Source: Myrica gale (taxonomy: Eukaryota > Streptophyta > Magnoliopsida > Fagales > Myricaceae). Taken from it: 64,000 bases of DNA. The stretch lies in NCBI GenBank assembly GCA_963930655.1, contig OZ005608.1, forward strand, positions 16,306,001 to 16,370,000, read 5' to 3'. Numbering within the stretch: the stretch's first letter is position 1; each line of letters starts with the position of its first letter. The notes beneath the pieces are model-generated. The model saw nothing but the letters and a program-made list of their open reading frames with translations. It searched no databases and had not been told where the DNA came from. Shown here piece by piece: positions 63,534 through 64,000 of the stretch. A program made the translations under genes and the position numbers.

Positions 63534-64000
63534 ATACTTTGTAGGGGATTATTCTGAGGGGTGGCTAAATAACTTGCTTGGAAAAGGAGTAGTAAACATT
63601 AGTGTGAGAATGTTCAGTTTAAAATAGTGGCGCCACCGCTATCTGCTTGATGCCATAGAAAAAGAAAAACTGGGAGCGAATATAAGAGGTTTCATTCCGA
63701 CTATTTAGGTATCATTAGCATGCGGCCATGCTACACCATCTGAGTGGCCTCCTTTACCTCTTGTGAGACAACTCTATGAAAATTTCAAAACAAAATGTTT
63801 CCATGAGCAATTCGAAAAAATAAAAAGGTAAAAAAAATTCATGGTTTTCGCCATTTAGGGTGGATTGATAAATTTAATCTAAGAGAACATCTCTTTCTTA
63901 ACTATAGTAAGATCCTAATAAATAGTCTCATCCTCACATGTGAGCAAGTAAAAGCGCATCATGGGGATAGATTATTGATTATGAATAGCTGATTGAACTA
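63534..64000. other. Unassigned flank right of the CACTA element
   Basis: AT-rich, with no supported coding region, element end or repeat. Confidence 0.4.

Overview
The window looks like repeat-dense nuclear DNA of a eudicot plant, probably a woody species. The evidence is a nuclear-encoded organellar gene with many introns, TIR-NB-LRR-type resistance gene debris, L1-type LINEs, Ty1-copia and Ty3-gypsy LTR elements, hAT and CACTA DNA transposons and MITEs. No bacterial-style operons, tRNA, rRNA or CRISPR arrays were seen. Assignment below eudicot is not supported by anything I can compute here.

Layout. (1) 236-16232, + strand: the last ten coding exons of a chloroplast-type translation initiation factor IF-2 gene (FUG1/infB family), from the G3 motif of the GTPase domain to the stop. 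The reading frame is intact and every intron is phase 0. One intron has a GC donor. The last intron is about 9 kb because a Ty1-copia element (9157-15498, minus strand) sits in it. That element was itself hit by an organelle-derived fragment carrying the start of plastid accD and by three L1 fragments. (2) About 17050-35520: one old L1-type LINE, split by a 6.2-kb hAT transposon with an apparently intact transposase (17150-23390), a second copia element (23464-28486, itself containing an 801-bp non-autonomous hAT), a 2.9-kb solo LTR (29475-32353) and a copia LTR remnant (about 33880-35100). (3) 35862-43738: a gypsy-type LTR fragment, a truncated pseudogene of 3-isopropylmalate dehydratase small subunit, one end of a CACTA element with a decayed accessory (Transposase_24-like) gene, an NB-ARC pseudogene with a MITE in it, and an LTR-like stretch dotted with GTGTCGACAC palindromes. 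(4) 43739-48674: a third copia element with one LTR, which contains a second MITE. (5) 50597-63533: a small non-autonomous CACTA element (ATA target duplication) into which a very young 11.76-kb LTR element inserted (51421-63184). Its two 4.8-kb LTRs are nearly identical. Its interior keeps an intact gag but only scraps of pol, the architecture called TR-GAG.

How it works together. Only the IF-2 gene is a host gene that looks functional. It would drive initiation of plastid translation. The hAT transposase looks capable of being expressed. The gag-only LTR element would need pol proteins in trans. Everything else is decayed or non-autonomous. Insertion order can be read from nesting and target-site duplications: LINE, then hAT, copia and solo LTR into it; CACTA, then the TR-GAG element into it; IF-2 intron, then copia, then L1 and organelle DNA into that.
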